8,459 bases of DNA from Prevotella sp. (GTDB lineage: Bacteria; Bacteroidota; Bacteroidia; Bacteroidales; Bacteroidaceae): assembly GCA_016291915.1 (NCBI GenBank), contig JAEEZP010000250.1, forward strand, positions 1-8,459, given 5' to 3'. The position numbers and the translations under genes were made by a program. This document shows positions 7,253 through 8,459 of the stretch, in pieces. The notes beneath the pieces were generated by a model. It saw only the letters and a program-made list of their open reading frames with translations, made no database searches and was not told the DNA's origin. Every line of letters starts with the position of its first letter. Within the stretch, counting starts at the first letter, position 1.

Positions 7253-7759
7253 TTACTCTCCAATGGTGATTACCTGATCTGTGATTCCTTCTTTGATCTT
7301 ACTATATCCGTATTCCCATCCGTTTGACATTCGATTAAGATTGAAAGATGCCTTGAACTCACCCGTGTGGTAGTCGTGGAACTCACCGCTGAATTTACTT
7401 GACCGGAGTGAGTAGTTGTATATGGCAATCTTAGTACCGTCATAATAATCAATGTATATCACCTGATTGCGTACATGGTAGTTGAACCCTATTATCGAAG
7501 AGTACTGTCGTCCACAGTAATCGATTTCCCTGCCGGAGCCTTCCGCAAACACAAATGGATCTTTGAAAAACTCCATCTGGACTTCAGTCCATTCCGTAGT
7601 GTAACCATATCGATAGTTGAAGTATTCATTCTTTACTGATCCGTACCAGGTCCCTTGCAGGTCATCTGCCACAAACTCATCTTCGATATTACATGATGTC
7701 ATTGTTAAGGATAGCATAGCAACTATTGCCATTACCATCAAATTTCTCTTCTGTCTCAT
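7253..7759 (-). CDS. Small lipoprotein of unknown function, beta-rich, possibly lipocalin-like
   Basis: The 168-residue product begins MRQKRNLMVMAIVAMLSLTMTSC: a basic start, a hydrophobic stretch and a lipobox ending at Cys23, so it is predicted to be lipid-anchored. The residues after Cys (NIEDE) are acidic, which resembles the signal that sends some Bacteroidota lipoproteins to the cell surface. The mature part opens with DDLQGTWYGSV (about 32-42), a W-containing start reminiscent of small lipocalin-like proteins. Alternating hydrophobic and aromatic strands follow (VIYIDYYDGTKIAIYNYSL, about 100-118; FKASFNL, about 135-141). Tyr, Phe and Trp are unusually frequent. No catalytic motif is visible and I do not recognise the family. 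The ATG at 7757-7759 gives a complete signal peptide and has a promoter-like sequence about 77 bases upstream. The gene stands alone, convergent with the efflux operon, and is surrounded by repeats on both sides. Confidence 0.85.
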   Translation of the reverse strand: MRQKRNLMVMAIVAMLSLTMTSCNIEDEFVADDLQGTWYGSVKNEYFNYRYGYTTEWTEVQMEFFKDPFVFAEGSGREIDYCGRQYSSIIGFNYHVRNQVIYIDYYDGTKIAIYNYSLRSSKFSGEFHDYHTGEFKASFNLNRMSNGWEYGYSKIKEGITDQVITIGE

Positions 7760-7804
7760 AATTATTTGTTTTTTATTATTAATTTATTACTCTGTTTTAA
7801 CTCC

Positions 7805-7819
7805 GACAGGCAGCCTGTC
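7805..7819 (-). promoter_or_regulatory. Hairpin in the leader of the lipoprotein mRNA
   Basis: GACAGG (7805-7810) and CCTGTC (7814-7819) form a perfect 6-bp stem with a 3-base loop. If transcription starts about seven bases after the TATCTTTG box, this hairpin lies within roughly 10-25 bases of the 5' end of the transcript. It could protect the mRNA or influence expression, but no riboswitch or attenuator family is recognised. Confidence 0.4.
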
Positions 7820-7835
7820 TTCGTTGTTTCTATTG

Positions 7836-7865
7836 CAAAGATAGGGTTGATTTCAAAACATACAA
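7836..7865 (-). promoter_or_regulatory. Bacteroidota-type promoter of the lipoprotein gene
   Basis: On - the sequence reads TTG (7865-7863), a 19-base spacer, then TATCTTTG (7843-7836), a perfect match to TAnnTTTG. The spacing is what is expected for the Bacteroidota primary sigma factor. The predicted start site is near 7829, giving a leader of about 70 bases before the ATG at 7759. Confidence 0.6.
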
Positions 7866-7955
7866 TGATTTTTCTGTAATACTATCTTTAGTAGTATGGA
7901 CAGAATACAGATGTTGAGACAAAAAGGGAAAATCCTTTTAAAAAGTGTCCAAAAA

Positions 7956-7995
7956 TGTCCGGGGAAAGGTCTGCGAGCGCCCCTGTCCCCGGACA
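7956..7995. repeat. Long GC-rich stem-loop (10-bp stem, 20-base loop)
   Basis: TGTCCGGGGA (7956-7965) is exactly complementary to TCCCCGGACA (7986-7995), with a GC-rich loop between. The end of the stem abuts the first unit of the 30-bp tandem repeat. No T-run follows on either strand, so a plain intrinsic terminator is unlikely. It may be a dispersed palindromic repeat or a structured spacer. Confidence 0.6.
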
Positions 7996-8109
7996 GAAGT
8001 TAAAAGGAAGTTATTGCTTCGCATGGAAGTTAAAAGGGAGTTATTGCTTCGCATGGAAGTTAAAAGGAAGTTAAAAGGGAGCTATTGCTTCGCATGGAAG
8101 TTAAAAGGA
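7996..8109. repeat. 30-bp tandem repeat, about 3.4 units
   Basis: The unit begins GAAGTTAAAAGG and ends TTATTGCTTCGCATG. Unit 1 is 7996-8025 and unit 2 is 8026-8055, with one base difference. Unit 3 (8056-8096) is 41 bases long because its first 11 bases (GAAGTTAAAAG) are duplicated. A partial fourth unit runs 8097-8109. There are no unique spacers between units, so this is a direct tandem repeat and not a CRISPR array. Confidence 0.9.
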
Positions 8110-8137
8110 CAAATGTTCTGCTTGTGATCACATGACC

Positions 8138-8162
8138 GTAGGGGTAGGGTTTATCCCTACCC
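8138..8162 (+). repeat. REP-like palindrome 1 with GTAG head
   Basis: GTAG (8138-8141) is followed directly by a perfect 8-bp stem GGGTAGGG/CCCTACCC (8142-8149, 8155-8162) with the loop TTTAT. A GTAG tetranucleotide followed by a palindrome is the architecture of REP sequences mobilised by RAYT (TnpA-REP) transposases. It is paired with the element at 8172-8196. Confidence 0.7.
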
Positions 8163-8171
8163 GGAAGATAC

Positions 8172-8196
8172 GGGCAGACATGAAGTCTGCCCCTAC
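8172..8196 (-). repeat. REP-like palindrome 2 with GTAG head, inverted (BIME partner)
   Basis: Read on -, GTAG (8196-8193) is followed by a perfect 8-bp stem GGGCAGAC/GTCTGCCC (8192-8185, 8179-8172) with the loop TTCAT. Architecture and sizes are identical to the element at 8138-8162. The two lie tail to tail with 9 bases between them and GTAG heads outward, as in a bacterial interspersed mosaic element. GTAGGGG and CCCCTAC at the outer edges can also pair with each other. Confidence 0.7.
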
Positions 8197-8224
8197 AAGG
8201 TTATAATAGTATATGAGTGGACGA

Positions 8225-8343
8225 GTTATTGTTTATTGCCTTCGGCGATTACCGTCGCGATTGACTTCGTCTTCTTCCTCCTCGCTCGGCAGTTTGGCAT
8301 AGCTCATGAAAGCATGGCTCTGCTCTCACTGCTCCGGTAATTG
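8225..8343 (-). repeat. Inverted copy B of the ATTACCG element, with flanking heptamers
   Basis: On - this reads CAATTACCGGAGCAG, then a variant of the copy A interior (GCAGAGCCATGCTT, GCTATGCC), then GACGGTAATCGCCGAAGG and two heptamers, CAATAAA and CAATAAC. The same order is found at 7091-7177 on +. The terminal repeats are ATTACCG and CGGTAAT (8248-8254 and 8335-8341 on +), 94 bases end to end. Copy B has about 32 extra bases (within 8255-8295) that copy A lacks. The central GCATAG palindrome of copy A is degraded here. Confidence 0.75.
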
Positions 8344-8459
8344 TTTAATGATCTTGGTGAGTAGCTCCGACAAGCGGATGTTGAGTTCTTTGCAGTCGGA
8401 GAGAACGTTCCATAGTCCGTCTTCCGAGAGGACACCACGTTTCAGATCGCGTGGTAACA
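8326..8459 (-). CDS. C-terminal end of an unrecognised protein (5' part outside window)
   Basis: On - a frame is open from the right edge to a TGA at 8328-8326, giving 43 residues. The sequence (WNVLSDCKELNIRLSELLTKIIKQ over most of its second half) looks like a charged amphipathic helix, and its codon choice resembles the genes at left. The other two frames on - are less protein-like or stop early. No family is recognised from this fragment. The last five codons (QLPEQ) and the stop lie inside repeat copy B, so the repeat seems to supply the C-terminus. No terminator is obvious just after the stop, although the REP-like hairpins 130 bases further on could serve. Confidence 0.5.
   Translation of the reverse strand, partial: LPRDLKRGVLSEDGLWNVLSDCKELNIRLSELLTKIIKQLPEQ

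Larger units (their letters stand above)
7760..8325. other. Gene-free, repeat-packed intergenic region
   Basis: No convincing gene is seen in these 566 bases. In order they hold: the leader and promoter of the lipoprotein gene (7760-7865); a small AT-rich inverted repeat ATACTA/TAGTAT (7879-7897); a weak AAAAGG/CCTTTT hairpin (7922-7939) followed by T's on -; a GC-rich 10-bp stem (7956-7995); a 30-bp tandem repeat (7996-8109); a BIME-like pair of GTAG-headed hairpins (8138-8196); a short AT-rich spacer; and most of the inverted copy B of the ATTACCG element (8225-8343). Confidence 0.75.

Noticed and set aside
7617..7844. 75-codon frame on + across the lipoprotein start and promoter
   Set aside because: It overlaps the lipoprotein signal-peptide region on the opposite strand and the promoter. 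The hydrophobic stretch arises from AT-rich leader DNA.
7879..7897. Operator-like inverted repeat ATACTA/TAGTAT upstream of the lipoprotein promoter
   Set aside because: It has a 6-bp AT-rich arm with a 7-base spacer, easily expected by chance, and nothing nearby indicates a regulator.
7922..7945. Intrinsic terminator on - (AAAAGG/CCTTTT stem followed by T's)
   Set aside because: The stem is only 6 bp and AT-rich, and it lies nearly 400 bases past the stop of the only upstream gene on -. Kept only as a note within the intergenic entry.
7996..8109. CRISPR array
   Set aside because: The 30-bp units follow each other directly without unique spacers, and no cas gene is present.
7945..8127. 60-codon frame on + through the 30-bp tandem repeat
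   Set aside because: It needs a GTG start, consists mostly of the translated repeat, and the 11-base duplication shifts the repeat register so later units are read in another frame. There is no sign of selection on a protein.

Overview
The window looks like a Bacteroidota chromosome, most likely Prevotella, Segatella or a close relative. Four signs point there: promoter-like boxes of the TAnnTTTG type (196-203 on +, 7836-7843 on -); almost no Shine-Dalgarno sequences ahead of the starts; lipoprotein signal peptides on several envelope proteins; and gene content and protein style typical of that group. The genus is an inference; no rRNA or marker gene is present to settle it.

Left part (1-6973, all on +). 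The end of an upstream gene, probably a CCA-adding tRNA nucleotidyltransferase, is followed by a 130-base promoter region. Four tightly spaced genes follow (gaps of 34, 27 and 29 bases): a periplasmic adaptor lipoprotein, an RND (HAE1/AcrB-type) inner-membrane pump, an OprM/NodT-type outer-membrane factor lipoprotein, and an LpxA-family left-handed beta-helix acyltransferase. The first three form a complete tripartite efflux machine. The fourth is unexpected in such an operon. It keeps the catalytic histidine of LpxA but has replaced several residues that bind substrate in the E. coli enzyme. A strong GC hairpin at 6979-7005 closes the operon.

Right part (6974-8459) is repeat-rich accessory DNA around one small gene on -, a 168-residue lipoprotein of unknown function with its own promoter-like sequence. 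On its 3' side are two blocks of the heptamer CAATAAC, separated by a 62-base element with terminal inverted repeats ATTACCG/CGGTAAT, then three CTCTAAA heptamers. On its 5' side (7760-8325, no convincing gene) are a leader hairpin, a 10-bp GC stem, a 30-bp tandem repeat, a pair of REP-like hairpins each headed by GTAG and facing opposite ways (a BIME-like unit), and a second, inverted and longer copy of the ATTACCG element. The 3' end of an unrecognised gene on - runs off the right edge, and its last five codons and stop lie inside that repeat copy.

No CRISPR array, tRNA, rRNA, transposase or recognisable defence system was seen. The most interesting points are the divergent LpxA homologue tied to an efflux pump and the dense set of distinct dispersed repeats around the lipoprotein gene.
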